DNA of 64,000 bases from Bryoerythrophyllum caledonicum (GCA_963971425.1 OZ020522.1:5926168-5990167), one strand, 5' to 3'. Counted from the stretch's first letter, positions 24,231 to 37,150 are shown. The notes: generated from the sequence alone by a model not told the origin. Numbers and translations are program-made.

Positions 24231-26811
24231 AATCTAGAAGATGTGAGTACTGTATGCTATAAGGAAGGTACTAACAGTAGTCAGACAATAAATTCTGAAT
24301 TGAATACAGTGTATAACTTAGTTGTAAGAGTAGTTAAATCATTGTAAGAATCCAAGAGAAATAAATGAACTAAAAAGTATATAGCCTATAGTACAATACT
24401 ATGCTCATAGTAAAAGCAAATTTAATTTGTGTATCCTAACCAAAATGCCACTCTTAAAGTAGCCGAGAAAGTAGCAATTTTAGACTTTAGGCCACCAAAT
24501 TTAATATAAAGGGGGCTATTTTAGTACTATTGCATTTTCTAATGGGGCCTATTATTCTATACCCTATAGTACTTTAAAGACACACAATGCCATTTTCAAT
24601 ATTCTATATTACTTTAAGTTCTTTTATAATTTTTAGACCAAATGATTTTAAAATACCCTATCATTTGTTCGCTCCTAGTTTGCTACTCTGCCTAATAACT
24701 ACACCCCTCAAGCAAGGAAAAAGGAACTTCTAACCTTAATTTTCATAAATTAAATTCAATTAACGACCTAATGTTCATTTCTACTTTCATCCCATAGTAA
24801 TTTAGTATTAATATTCTAAATTATTACAAAATATGCTAAGTTAGTATAAATATGCTAAACATGCTAAACAAATACAAAACCCACTAGTTTACTATAAAAC
24901 CATTAATTTACTAGGTTCTTTTTTCCTACTTTAGTGTTCCTATCACTATATTAGTGTACTAATAGTTGTTTTGATTCTAATTATTGTTGATAATATATTA
25001 TATTATATTATATTATATTATATTATATTATATTATATTATATTATATTATATTATATTATATTATATTATATATTTTTTAATTGTTATTTTTCTTCATC
25101 AAATCTTACTGAAAGTCTTTTTTGCTTAAAACCCCAATTTTTCTCCTAGAACTTTCTCTCCATTTTTTCTTAATTGAAATTTTAGATTTACATCCAAAGT
25201 TTCTATTGTGATCAAATTAGGAGCCCTTACTTTCTAGTGATAGATTAATCATTTTTACTACTACTTTTTAGCTTGTAATTTCACCTGGATTGTTTAATTC
25301 TTCCACTTCTATAATTGTGAACCAATGTGGCGGCTCACGGTGTGCTTGAAGTGCCATTATTCTAAAAGCAACCTTTAGAACAAGGATATATATCAAAAAA
25401 CTTGATGTACTAATGGTTGAAAATAAAATAGAGAAGCTATTTGCTACCCATTAATAAAATTCAATACATTTCTATTTTTTCTATTTAATTTCTTCTTAGT
25501 TGTAATACTCTCTAATGAATGGTGGTAGGGTGGTAGTTAGAAGAAGGAGGATTCATTGCCAAAATTAATGCCTAAAAGTTGGAGGATGTTTTAGAAGAGA
25601 AAAAGTCCAAAAGTACCACTTTTTGATGCTTTGTCCAAAATCCAAAACTAAAGTTTTTTTCTGACTTCCAACTGTACAAAAGTGCAATACACAAGGCAAT
25701 GTGTAGAAAAACTTTCAGCCCATTTGCTCGTGTGGATTGAAAGATTATAACATTTGAAGTTCTAAAAGGTTTTCTTCATTCCTACAAAACAAGGTCAACA
25801 AACTTCGGGCCCTTTGGAGTAAATTTTTTTGCTACTTGAAAATGAGAATTTTAACCATTCATAAGTATACAACATTAGGTTTATTCATAAAAAATTTCAA
25901 AAGTAAATATGGAGTCTAACTTCTTCTAAATTACCCACCAATGTAAGGAGGTTTGGTGAATTGGCAACACACTAGTCATTTTTTGATGATTTCTTGTGCA
26001 ATGTTTAAGAGATTTTTATTTGAAATCCAAATGGTTAAAAATTAGAGACAAACACTTAGAATGTGAGGAAAAAATTTCAAGATTTTTGACTTCATGGATT
26101 GCAAGACAATAGGGCTTGAAGAGTTAGAAGAAAATGTCTTTTTTGAAACTACCCCAATACAGCTAACAAAGTTTGACTCCTCTTAGAATGTGATTTGAGA
26201 ACTAAATTTTGTTTTGGACAATTGTATACCATATTATATCAGTTACATACATGCCAAATTTAAAAAGTTGATGAACATTTTTGCAAAGCATTCTCCAACA
26301 TCATAAGTTTTTATTCAAACACCTGATTGAAAAGAAATTAAATTTCCAACTAGAGGGTACATGTTCACACCTTGTGTCAAAATTTCATGAACATCCAACC
26401 AAATATTGACTTTATAGGGACCTATCCAAATTTCCAATTGTCCATTCAATAAACAATTGTCTTTTAGGAGTTAAGGATTTGGAATGCTTATAGAGGCATT
26501 TTCTTAAAATAAAGAACATTTCAAATTTGTCAATTTTTTTGAGTAAGCTCTGCTACTATATGCTATTTTGATCAATTTCAAATATATTGAGAAAAAAACA
26601 ATGCAATTAGTCTAGTAGACCAAAAGACTATAGAATTTGAAATTATCTAGACAATACATTGGTTTGTAAGGGCAATTTATGTTGATACATTCATAAGTCT
26701 AAAATATTAGACTAAGAGAGTAGAATTGGCATAGGAGACATCAAAAAATTAGATGACACATCAAAATAAGTTTTTTATAAAGCAACAAAGTTATAAGAGT
26801 AGAGACAAAAT
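24231..26811. other. AT-rich intergenic DNA with remnants of dispersed repeats
   Basis: No gene was seen. Phrases such as AATTTCAAGATTTTTGACT recur in 19 kb, 26 kb and 45 kb and mark degenerate relatives of the TTAACCCCTAA elements. Confidence 0.5.
24992..25075. repeat. (TATTA)n microsatellite
   Basis: About 16 head-to-tail TATTA units in otherwise AT-rich DNA. Confidence 0.95.
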
Positions 26812-27608
26812 TTAACCCCTAAATGCTTAAGCCTTTCCTTGACTATGAAAAAATAGCATTGGCTTGTAGTTATCCCCAATGAAGCAATTTTTTTTATTTC
26901 CGAAACCTAACCATATGGATGTTTAAAGAGCTTGTTTATTAGTACATACACCAATTTTGAGTGCAAAATTGCATAGGAGTTGTGAGATTATAACAAGAGA
27001 AATGTATATTTTCTATTTTTAGTATGTTGCCTTTTCTCACAATGTTTCAAAAATTTGCATATGAAAGATTTTTGGAATTGGAGGTGACATGAACAACTAC
27101 AAACAATGTTAGCACACTAAAATGCACTTCCAAAAAACTTAATTGCACATAGAAAGCTATCAAACTCATTATACAATTCACCTTGCAATTGTTGAAATGT
27201 AATTTTTTTTATAAGTAAAATTGCAAATAGATTCAAACCAACACTTGCATGTTTAAATTTCCAATGGTGAAAATCATAAAAACAATTTACTCTTTCTGTT
27301 GGGACCATTTTCAAAGCAAATGGATAAGTACAATTTCTTAGATCTCAAATCAAGTGAAATCTATAAACTTTGTTCAAACCCGGGAAATGAAGTAAAATTT
27401 GTACACCAATGGTACATATATGCCTTTGAAGACCTCTCAATAATCATATATGTACTTTTTCAGTGAAAAATGAAAGTTTTCAATAGTTAATCCTCAAAAT
27501 TGCCCCCAAAAAATGTTAAAACGGTCAAAGGAATTTAACTGCCCAATTAGAAATGAGCCTAAAATTTGAGATTGACCATATATGGTTGCTCAGGCAGTTA
27601 GGGGTTAA
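26812..27608. mobile_element. TTAACCCCTAA-type inverted-repeat element, diverged copy
   Basis: The left end TTAACCCCTAAATGC (26812) and right end GCAGTTAGGGGTTAA (ending 27608) are inverted repeats matching at 14 of 15 positions. TTAA is at both borders. Length is about 797 bp with no ORF. It shares the terminal signature of the copies at 44812 and 46577. Confidence 0.6.
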
Positions 27609-28209
27609 GAGGGAAGTGGTCAAACCTTCAATACTAGTTGCCTACCATTTTTCATTAGCCTATATAGGTTGATTTTTCTTTAGAATCACCCCATGTAAAC
27701 TCTTACTATGTATCCTTGAAGGTGGGGCAATCTTTTGTTGGTTGTAGAAATGCAGGGATTTGCCAATTTTTCCATTTTTATAACATCTTCATCATCTTTG
27801 AATGCATCTAAGATCCAAATGACTCAAATTTGTGTTCCTGGAAGGACAATGTAATTTTCTACTTAAGATTATTTTCTTGAAAACATATGTAGACTCCTTT
27901 CCAAATTGATAATTGAAAATCAATTGCAACTACTTTAAATCTAGTAACTTAGCGATACGATGCTAATCCTCTGACTTGGCGTCCGCGTCTGTCTGTAAGC
28001 CCAATAAAAATTTCCCTAGCAAAAACAATGAATGTTCCATGTTCCATAGACACCTATGCTCTCCCGATTGCTGCTGCAGCAGCGGCGAGGAATGCAGAGC
28101 AGACTTACAGATTTGAAAGGCTGCACTCCAGCCCAAGCGTGCTCATTCTCTGCAAAGGTAACCCTAAATGTATACTCTCAGTGCCAGGAAAGGTAAAAAA
28201 GTCATTCCA

Positions 28210-28758
28210 TCAGTTGAGGAGATCGTAATCGTCCAGGCGGTCGTTATACTGCAACACCTTCCGCTTGATTTTCGACGAATCGACCCAGGTCACGAAATCC
28301 TCCATGTTCCGAGTGACTAAAAACGCAGGCTCAGTGATGGTGTCGGGGCCGACGCGAATATGGCCTTGCTCCACGAACGTCACGGCTTCCCGCATGTTCT
28401 CCGCCATGTTCAGCCGGAGCATGACGACTGCGAGGCGCCGACGGCACAGAGTCGACACCGATAGCTTGTTGCAGAGGGCCAAACTCTTCTTGGACGGAAT
28501 CACGCCCATGCTATACAGTTTCTCCAGAAGCGCCTCCGTCATCTCCATGCGAGTCGGGTCCTGCGGGTGCATCTTCTTCAGCATGGTCACCAACTTGGTC
28601 ACCATGCCACAAATCTTGTTGTAGTCCTGGTAGTCCTCGCGCCCCGTGATGTGGTAGCGCCGCATCACGCGCAGCTCATGCTCCCCGCGCTCCTTCTTCC
28701 ATTCCAAAAAATTCACCTTCTTCAGCAGCTTCTGCTCATGATACTTGAGCTTCCTCAT
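28210..28758 (-). CDS. IMP3: U3 small nucleolar ribonucleoprotein protein IMP3
   Basis: 182-residue single-exon ORF starting MRKLKYHEQKLLKKVNFLEW at 28758. An in-frame ATG five codons upstream is less like the family start. It aligns with eukaryotic IMP3 throughout: HELRVMRRYHITGREDY, LLEKLYSMGVIPSKKSL, then the S4 RNA-binding region FCRRRL-type (here LCRRRLAVVMLRLNMAE), FVEQGHIRVGPDTITEPAFL and the near-invariant end FVTWVDSSKIKRKVLQYN. IMP3 binds U3 snoRNA and Mpp10/IMP4 in the nucleolar small-subunit processome and helps U3 pair with pre-rRNA. The length is normal for the family and no lesion is visible, so this is probably a functional housekeeping gene. Its 5' region runs right towards the Tc1 element. 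Confidence 0.95.
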   Translation of the reverse strand: MRKLKYHEQKLLKKVNFLEWKKERGEHELRVMRRYHITGREDYQDYNKICGMVTKLVTMLKKMHPQDPTRMEMTEALLEKLYSMGVIPSKKSLALCNKLSVSTLCRRRLAVVMLRLNMAENMREAVTFVEQGHIRVGPDTITEPAFLVTRNMEDFVTWVDSSKIKRKVLQYNDRLDDYDLLN

Positions 28759-29715
28759 CGTGGAAACCGTCAAGAATCTGATGCAGCGACAAAAAGACCT
28801 AGATCAAAGTTCGAGGTCCGACGAACTTGGGAGAGGTCCACACGAAGCAACCTACCCCATCGCAAAACTTAAAATAATCCAAAAACCTGCATCAAGACAG
28901 CAACACGCACATCTGTGAAAATTGGTTCAGGGTTAAGCCTCACTACCAGTTCCCAGTTTGCTCACGCCCTTGTGTAAAGCCACTCAAACACACTAATAGG
29001 ATATATTTCAATGGTGACCAAATTTGTTGAGCAAATCCTCGTGATAAACAAGCAAACACGAAAGATAGGATATACTTTCCAAACGCTCTCTGAGAAAATC
29101 CACAAACTGTGAAGATTATCTTGAACCCAGAATATGCCTCCCTATTGCAGAGCAGCTGCTTACTGTGGGTGGCATGTTTGGAGAATATACCTAACCCTAA
29201 AATAATGAGTGGCACTTAGCACTGGTGCGTTCTCAAGTGATTTTCTGGGTACCCTGGGAGCCTGTGTTTAAGAGTCGCCCTCAAATACAACACAGACGCG
29301 AAAGCACCGCTTCGTTAAGCCAAGAACACGCCACTTTGTTCAGCCAAATCCACACACACACGAGAATTTGCAAAAAACAAACAGAGATTTATCAAAAATA
29401 AACAAGATTCACTGTTCTGCCAATCCCGAAAACGAAACAGGTATCCACGGCGAGTCCCTGCCAACCCTGGCTTCGACCTCCAGTGCGACACACAAGTTCG
29501 CAAAATCATCAAAGAACGCAAACTGCGACCATACCTACTCCGCCAAGAAAGAAAATTCAATCCTGAGCACAGCACTCAATCGAAAGAAAGACGAAAATCG
29601 CCAGAAGTTCGCAAGCACACACCACTGCATGATGAACAAAAGAGTCTCAGCGACAAGGAAATTTCAACAATTCCAATCCAGAGCCCTTGTAACCAAGTCT
29701 CCTGATCCTTGCACG

Positions 29716-29760
29716 AGACTAAACCCTAAGCCCTAAAAAACCCAAGCCTTTTTGGAAGGG
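29716..29760 (-). promoter_or_regulatory. Telobox-rich promoter motif of IMP3
   Basis: The motif ACTAAACCCTAAGCCCTAAA at 29718-29737 contains the plant telobox core AAACCCTAA, commonly found near start sites of ribosome-biogenesis and translation genes. It lies about 970 bases upstream of the IMP3 ATG, leaving room for a 5'-UTR intron (an acceptor-like CTGCATCAG lies just before the ATG). It ends only about 30 bases from the Tc1 insertion. Confidence 0.45.
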
Positions 29761-29770
29761 GAGTCACATA

Positions 29771-31437
29771 CAGTGGTCAGCAGAAGTGTTCGGACAGGAC
29801 GCTTCCACTTCCAATATGAGCCAGTTTTCTTACGTAACTCACATTCAAGTTGTAAAAATTTAAACATACAATCACATAGTTACAAAAAACATGTAACATA
29901 ACATTCATAATAAAAAATGTCAATCAAGAAATCAATCAAAAATAAAACACATGATGTGGGTGTCCAATTCTTTATGCAAAAAGTGAAGTGGTTATCTATT
30001 TACATTGGAAACAAAGCCATGAGCTACAAAATCAAGCTAAAAACTTGAATGTAGAATCATGAGGACTACCTAAAAACTTGAATGTACAATCATAATGACT
30101 ACCATCGTGTATAGCCACCTTTTGCTTGATAAACATCTGCAGCTCTCTCGGGCACAGACATGATCAATTTCCTCACGGTATCAATCTCAATGCTATACCA
30201 AATTTCTTGCAATTTCTCCCACAAATCCTTCTTGTTAGTGGGTTTCTTCTTTGACATTCTCATACGACGATCTACTTCATTCCAAAGGTGTTCTATAGGA
30301 TTCAAGTCAGGAGATTGAGCCGGATGCCAAATTAGTTGAAACTTCTGTGCTAACAACCAATCTGTAACATACTTAGAAGTATGTTTGGGATCGTTGTCGT
30401 GCTGAAAAATAACATTCTCCTCTCCTAAATCATACATGTGTATAGTATTCATGAGCTCCATCTCCAAAATTTCACGATACACAAACTTATCTATGTTTCC
30501 TTCTATAAGACGAAGGTTGCCAATTCCCTCCCAAGTCATACATCCCCAAACCATAATGTTTCCACCTCCAAATTTGATAGTAGGTTGCACATGCTGATCT
30601 AAAAGATGCTCTCCTCTCTTCCTCCAACAATACTGCCTCCCATCTGAGCCAAACAAATTGAATTTTGACTCATCTGAAAAAACCACATAACTCCAGTCCA
30701 TCCAACTTGCATGCCTACACTTCTTTGCCCATGCATATCGACGTGCTTTGTGTTTCTTTGACAAGAATGGCTTCTTAGTTTTCACTCGTGCTCTCAATCC
30801 TTGCCTCTGAAGACATCTTCTAATTGTATCATCACTCAAATCCAATCCTTGAGATCGCATTTCTCTACCCACTGCTGCAGCTGTACCATTAGATGGTGCA
30901 TTCAACAACCTTACAACCTCACGATCACCACGTTCATCAAGAATTCGAGGTCTCCCTTGTGAAGGAGCATCTCTCAAATGACCTCTCATTGTAAACCTCC
31001 GCACAATAGCATGGCAAGTGCTTCGAGAGATGCCTAGAACCGCTGAAATTTCGGAGTACGAATTCCCTCTCTCATGCATCTGAAGAACTAACTTACGTTC
31101 AGCAAGAGTCCTTCTAGGAGCCATAGCTAATCAAGAGCAATCTTATTCAATCACAATGTGTCTTGAAATGCAAGAGGTCTCCATAAATACATGTCGATTC
31201 TCAAGATTTTTCAGATGCACAACTTGTGTGCATAATGAATTGGACACCCATGATTGACACATCATGAACTGCAGCCCATGCAAGTGGCTCAATGTGAATG
31301 ATGGTACTCTTTCTAGTTTACAAGTGGCTCTTTAGTTATAATTAGCTGAAAAAATCAGCACCTACCTACCAAACTCGACAAGTGTTACTATTAAATTGAG
31401 ATTGTAATTACTGTCCGAACACTTCTGCTGACCACTG
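29771..31437 (-). mobile_element. Intact Tc1-like DNA transposon (1,667 bp)
   Basis: Perfect 27-base terminal inverted repeats (29771-29797 and 31411-31437, beginning CAGTGGTCAGCAGAAG) are flanked by TA at 29769-29770 and 31438-31439, the Tc1/mariner target duplication. A second inverted pair (GGGTGTCCAATTC, then TTATGCA-type bases) lies about 185 bases inside each end, an arrangement like the IR/DR organisation of some Tc1 elements. The single ORF (30099-31124) is open. Perfect TIRs and an intact ORF suggest recent movement. Confidence 0.96.
30099..31124 (-). CDS. Tc1-like transposase, DD34E, intact (341 aa)
   Basis: Starts MAPRRTLAERKLVL. The N-terminal paired-like helix-turn-helix domains are visible (GNSYSEISAVLGISRSTCHAIVRR; then a GRP motif in SQGRPRIL, and a second HTH near DDTIRRCLQRQGL). 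A basic linker precedes the catalytic domain. The catalytic triad is complete: Asp in VVFSDESKFNLF, Asp in IFQHDNDPKHTS, and Glu in SPDLNPIEHLWNEVDRRM. There are 34 residues between the last two, the Tc1 spacing. The length is normal for Tc1 transposases. It would bind the element's TIRs and cut and paste the element into TA sites in the nucleus. Codon use is unlike the GC-rich neighbours but fits the AT-rich window. Confidence 0.96.
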   Translation of the reverse strand: MAPRRTLAERKLVLQMHERGNSYSEISAVLGISRSTCHAIVRRFTMRGHLRDAPSQGRPRILDERGDREVVRLLNAPSNGTAAAVGREMRSQGLDLSDDTIRRCLQRQGLRARVKTKKPFLSKKHKARRYAWAKKCRHASWMDWSYVVFSDESKFNLFGSDGRQYCWRKRGEHLLDQHVQPTIKFGGGNIMVWGCMTWEGIGNLRLIEGNIDKFVYREILEMELMNTIHMYDLGEENVIFQHDNDPKHTSKYVTDWLLAQKFQLIWHPAQSPDLNPIEHLWNEVDRRMRMSKKKPTNKKDLWEKLQEIWYSIEIDTVRKLIMSVPERAADVYQAKGGYTRW

Positions 31438-33184
31438 TACATCATCTCTTGAACTTGCCATTAAGTCTCTAAGGGAACGTTCAACCAACTTTTGGCGTTC
31501 CAAATAATTGAGTAAAGCAGCATGGACCATTGGTTCTTCAATAACGTACTCATACGTACCCTCATCGATTACTCTCGCGATACGTCCAAGGCTACACTCA
31601 AGGAGAGTCATATCATTCTTCGATGAAATAGAAAATACTGGTCTCCGGAAGAAAGCAATGAATGTTCCCATTCTACGCAACAAACCAGACGCATTGAACC
31701 ATAGTCCACCCATCTCAAATTGGCCTTTTGAGGTAGTAAACACTGTGTGGACTTGATGATAAAGTGAGATCCTGTTGAACTTCTCTGTAAAATTTGTGAG
31801 CCGATTGTAGAAATTGTCCACTTCGATCTTTGACCATTTTCCGTTGGCTGCTTCCATGAGGTGCTCCACACAACTCACCAAACACCTTCTTCGGCCTCTA
31901 AACTTGTCCAGCAGATACTGTGCATTGTCTGCCGCTTTCCCAGGCTCAAGCTGCAAGTAAGATTCACAGAATTTCTGAACTTCATGCACATCTGCCCAGG
32001 GAGAGAACCGAGCTAAGGTATATGGAATTGCCGCAGCATTTTTCCCTCCAAGCTTTGCAATCTTTGAAATTAAAGCTGGCCTAATCTGTAAGAACCTCAA
32101 ACCTGTGCCAGAAACCAATACTTTATGTCGATCAAAGCCTGGAGCTGGTAGCAGTAGGGCTTCAATGAACGGAGAAAAATGGCCCTCTTCTCCCTTGACA
32201 ATGGAGATTCAAAAGATTCCGGAAGATAGTCGGCCAATACCTGTGCTTCATCCAAAGCTATAGTGAGAGTGCCCTTCACAAGATCTCCAATCTTTATCCA
32301 CTGGCTACGTAGCTCTTTCTGTAGCACCTCCAAACGAAGTCCACGTAGCTCTTCCTGTAGCACCTCCAACTGAAGTCCAATCACAAGGGAATGGGTAAGA
32401 CTCCAATATGGATCATCTTGTTGGAGTACTTCTGGAAGGAAAACACCAAATTCTGTTTGGAGTATGAGCCACTCCAAGGAAGTCAAGTCGGTAAATTCTT
32501 CGAGAAAACACTCCAAGATTAGTAATCTTGAAAGAATGAGACAATGCATATATTGCACTGCCAGCCCATACAGGTCCTTGACATGTCTCTTTCCTGCGAC
32601 CAGGACCATCAAATTGGCAATATCACGTGACCCACCATTTCCATCGGTTGTCGCTGTCAAATAAAAACCCCACTTCCCTGGCCTTGCAAGAACCTCGTAA
32701 AGAAAGCGAGTTTTGCCACACCCACTCACTCTGACAACTGGCACAACACCAGGCGAAGGGTCGTTCACTTTATCCCAAAGATCTACCGAGTCTTGAGTCC
32801 AACAGTCACTCAGTTTATGGAGTAAAATGGCTGGAGAACCAACGTGGTTCAGTGGCACGCCGTTCGATGTGTGCAACCTGCGCTGCTTGCTACGGAATCC
32901 CTCAAAAAGCCCAGAAACCCATTTCAACCTCCATTCACCAAACCTCTCTCTCACCCATCCTGCAAGCAAAATCCACACATGCTATGTCACTCCTTTGTAC
33001 ACTCTTGCAGATCCATCTAACCCGTCCAACAAACGCATGATAGAACATCACATTGTACAAAAGATAGACCAAGAAATTGTCAAATCCTATGACAAAAACA
33101 AAATGCAAAGAATAGGGGAACATAGAAGAGAAGGCTCTGTACCTTCTTCACGGATTTTCAACCTCTTTGCAGCACTCTCTCCAT
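31438..33184 (-). pseudogene. Crinkler-like P-loop ATPase pseudogene (paralogue of the 38994-44196 gene)
   Basis: A minus-strand copy of the Crinkler-like gene. It has a 42-base micro-exon at 33143-33184 (GESAAKRLKIREE) with intact GCAG and GTACAG borders. The large exon starts at 32959 (WVRERFGEW...), with a P-loop SGCGKTRFLYEVL and Walker B LTIALDEAQVL. A one-base frame change near 32110-32118 splits the exon just before SGTGLRFLQ. Similarity to the paralogue ends at the TA where the Tc1 element is inserted (31438). The C-terminal nuclease region is absent, and no first or coiled-coil exon was found to the right. A short internal duplication (LEVLQEELR / LEVLQKELR) is specific to this copy. 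The copy is dead; in the fusion with the transposon the frame runs 6 codons into the TIR and stops. Confidence 0.88.
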
Positions 33185-34368
33185 CTGCAAATATCTCCAA
33201 TTTAGTCAAAGAATGAATAAACTGATTTAACAAACTCAATCAACGATATAGCTACTGGGAGTTTAGCAGAATCTGCAGGACGAGGACGAAAATCAGAACC
33301 TTTCAAATCCTACAAAGAAACTACGATTATTCAATTACTGCACAAGAGGTGACAAACTCAATCAAACTCGCAAAAGCACACAAGAGGATCACACAGAACG
33401 TCACAAAATTCAATCAAACAACAAAGGAAACAGAAAAGTAGCCAAGACACTATTGATACTGCTAAAAGACCCTAAATCAAACACCACCCTGAACCCTAAG
33501 GTTTACAAACTCCGCAGCAAACTCCTTGAGCGAACGCCTGTCCACTGCAAATCATCCCTCCGAATCCAGCTTTCAAGAGGACTAAGAATCTGCTTTCAAA
33601 CCCTAAAACGATTACCAACAATCACTTGGCCCCATATACAGCCACTAAGTGATGAAGAGGATGAGAAAGAAGAGTAAGCTGGTCAGCTCATAAGCACTCC
33701 GGTAATCAATGTCCCAGCGAAAGCACAGATCTTGGACCGACATTACTGATACTTAATTATCAAGACTCCAAAAAAGTCTATAGTATCTATCAAACACGCA
33801 ACCAGAATCGCTTCAAAGTGGCAATGAAGCATCCAACAAGCCATCGCGTGAATCCCTAATGTTTTGACTGAGATAAACATAAGGCAAACGCCCCAAGTCT
33901 AATGATCACCCACCCATAACTACAGCCACAAACATGAGCGTCAACACTAAAGAAAGCCTGCATGGAAGGGTCCAAAAATCCAAAACCCTCCACGAGAACA
34001 TACCCGCTTCTCTATAAACCAACACAACTACTCAAGCACAATGGAGTCAAGCAACATTTCAAAGACTGCACAATTTCACCATACATCTGTCAGAAATAAT
34101 ACCTTCACCAACGTCAACCTCACCTGTGTCTGCATGTTTTAGTCTTTTCGCTTGGTTTTCCCGAAGATTCTCACCTACATTCGAAAAGCAGAGACTCAGA
34201 TATGGAATGAAGCATCGAACAAGCCATCACACGAAACCCTAATTGTTGGAAAACCAGTAGAAGGAAGGATATCCTTAGCATGCTTCCATTGGATCACGAT
34301 GCGGCACGAGAGAAGTGCGCGAGACAGTATCTTGATACCCTACTTCTTGACCACTTTTCAACAAAGAA

Positions 34369-34560
34369 AACACATCAACAAAGAAAACACATCAATCTGC
34401 GTAATAGAGAAGCAGTGCAACAAGCTCAGCGAAATATCCACTCACAAAAACAACGATTAAGCAAAACCCTAAACAGCAAGTATCACGATATCACTATCAC
34501 TTAATAGCTGTCTTTTCTTCCAAAGAGTTCTAGGACAACCCTAGAGACAGATCGCTTCCA
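34369..34560. repeat. Duplicated block (copy of 43193-43375)
   Basis: Begins ACACATCAACAAAGAAAACA and runs through the TAATAGCTGTCTTTTCTTCC segment to 'CCCTAGAGACA'. Nearly identical by eye to 43193-43375. Part of it is present a third time at 42065-42155. Confidence 0.9.
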
Positions 34561-36500
34561 AATGATCCGCAACAAAAGAGTAAATATTACCCAGACCACA
34601 AACCTCAGATAGGAAAACATATCCAAATGACCGTTTAAGGAATAATAATCAAGGGATTGTAGCGTGCCGCCCGCGACGACTGTGTCCATGCTTAATCCAA
34701 GCCTCCAGCATCTTAAACGCAAAGAGACTCTACTCTTAAGGATTCATATCCACCAATGTCATTGTACAAAATCTCGTGTTGCAAAGAAAGTAAGCTGCGA
34801 CGAAGACAGACACTGAAACCGTTCAACCAAGAGGCAAGAAAGTAAAAACCCTACTTCGAGCCCTTCGAAATAGCATTAAATCCCGAAAGTGCCAAAAGTG
34901 GACAAGATGAGCTCACTAAGAATATTACGATGAACTACCAGAATCTCAGGGCAAAAGTGCCAACGAAGTGACAGGCACACCAAAACATGGGGCACCAAGA
35001 TATATATACAAGTTGACCCCTAAACTCTTAACCCCTCTGGCACAAGCTTAGCCGATGTGCTGCACTCACTAACCCTAAGTATCACAGCTGTACAGAATTG
35101 CACATTTTGTTTCAAAGACACGCTAGAGACAGATCAATTCCAAAGATCAAAAACCTAAGCGCAACGATCCATACCAAAGATCAACCGCGGGTGGATTGGT
35201 TATATCAAAATTGAAGAAGATCACACGCAACGCTCACAAAACAGAACTGACGAAACCCTACAGTAGACCAAAGAGTGCAGGTGTCTTCCGCAACGAAGGT
35301 GGCTGCACTGCATAAAACCCTATGATACCCTCCTTCTTGAAGCAAGTATCACTACATCACTATCACTTGATATCTGTAATTTGATCTCGTCAGAGAGCAG
35401 AGCAAAGACCAGAGCAGAAAGCAGGCTAAGCACAGCCACGAAGAAGATTGCTGACAGGCGTTTACCCAAGAACAGCTAAGCCTAAGTCGAACCTAAAAGA
35501 GTACTCAAATTTTCTTCCTAGAAGAAGACGTCTGTTCCCCTAGGTGCACTGTTTCAACCAATACAGACATACACTATTTGATATGAAGTACCGACATATT
35601 TAATGCCAAAATTACAGAAGAAGATCACACACGACGCTTACAAGACAGACCTGACGTTTCTTCCTTTACTCACATTGATGGTTACAATCATAATTCCAAG
35701 GCATAAGATGCAACTCGGAAGGAAAGACAGTAATTAGAGGAGAGGATCAGAGCACTGCCCGTGATGCGCCAATGGAAATGAGCAACATAACATGAGATTG
35801 GGACCAAATCAAACAACACATGAAAAAACCCAAAAGACGAGAAATCGTCAAGCTTCTGGAGGGACTCCAACAACACTACTCATCCTTCTAGCCCTTCATA
35901 AACCGAACCCCAAACCGGAACTCTAAACCGAACCCTAAGGGGAAGTACTTGAACCCTAAACCCTATATCACCTATTTCAACTCCGACCACCGCAAGCCAA
36001 CCCATTACACACATTAAACATTGACCAAATTACTGATCGAGCTGGACTCAAGTTCCTTGACAATCCTAGAGACAGATTGACTTTCAAATGATCCGCAACA
36101 GGACTACTGCTTAGCATATCTAGTCTGCTCCTTATCACACCTGAACGATAAGCAGTGTCTTTTACGAAGCACAGAAACTCCCGCAGTGATTTAGATTTAG
36201 ACTACATACTATGCTTCAGGCTACAATCATCGGCACGAGAGGAACACTGAAACTGGAATCCAGAAGAACGGAAATGCGCGAGTACCCTAAACCCTAATCC
36301 TAAGCTGCTTATTCTACCAATGAAGGCAAGAAGCCCAAACATGAAAAACCGAAGTACAACAATCTTTACTACCGATCACCCGCCCCCAAGATACAGCCAC
36401 GAACATCAGTGTCGACACAGTTAACCCTTGACAGGGAAGACGCCATTCAAAAAACTGTGGAGCAACATCACGACAGATAACTCTAAAACTGAAGTATCCA

Positions 36501-37150
36501 CTAATTGAGAAACGAGGCTTCAAAACGAAGCTCCGAAATATACTCCCAACATTACAGCTCAAAATTACAAAAAATTGGCAACTCACAGCTCAACTCCGCT
36601 TAAATTGCCCAAGGAAAGCACACAAACTCGAGATACAAAACCCTACATATCAAGGACTCAACAAATCCCAGTATCACATTATCGATGAAGAAACAGAAAA
36701 CGTTGGCTTCATACAAACAGAAAAAACGTCATCTCATAATCAAACATTATCTGAAGAAACTTCTGCCATGAATACTAGTACGTAAAGGGAAACCAAGAAA
36801 CACAAGAACCCGAGAGCTTGAAGGAACCCAGCGAAAAAACCCACACCAGACCAAGAAGAACCCTAAACCGTTTGCTTCCAAGAAGAAGTCTGCTCACCTA
36901 GGTGCACTATTTCAGCCCTAACTATGACGAAGACAAAGACAAAACCTAAACCCTTGCAAGTCAGCCTCAAACATGTCATGACAGTCGAATACAAGCTACA
37001 AGGATATCAGACACGAATCCCTAATTGTTCGACTGAGATAAACATAAGGCAAACGCCCCAATTCTAACGATCACCCACCCACAACTACAGCCACGAACAT
37101 AAGCGTCAACACTAAAGAAAGCCTGCAGGGAAGGGTCCAAAAATCCAAAA
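36501..37150. repeat. Duplicated block of about 650 bp (copy of 42540-43193)
   Basis: Both copies start CTAATTGAGAAACGAGGCTT and stay nearly identical by eye to GGGTCCAAAAATCCAAAAC. Only scattered substitutions and a 3-base indel in the AAGAAG run were noticed. Confidence 0.92.
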
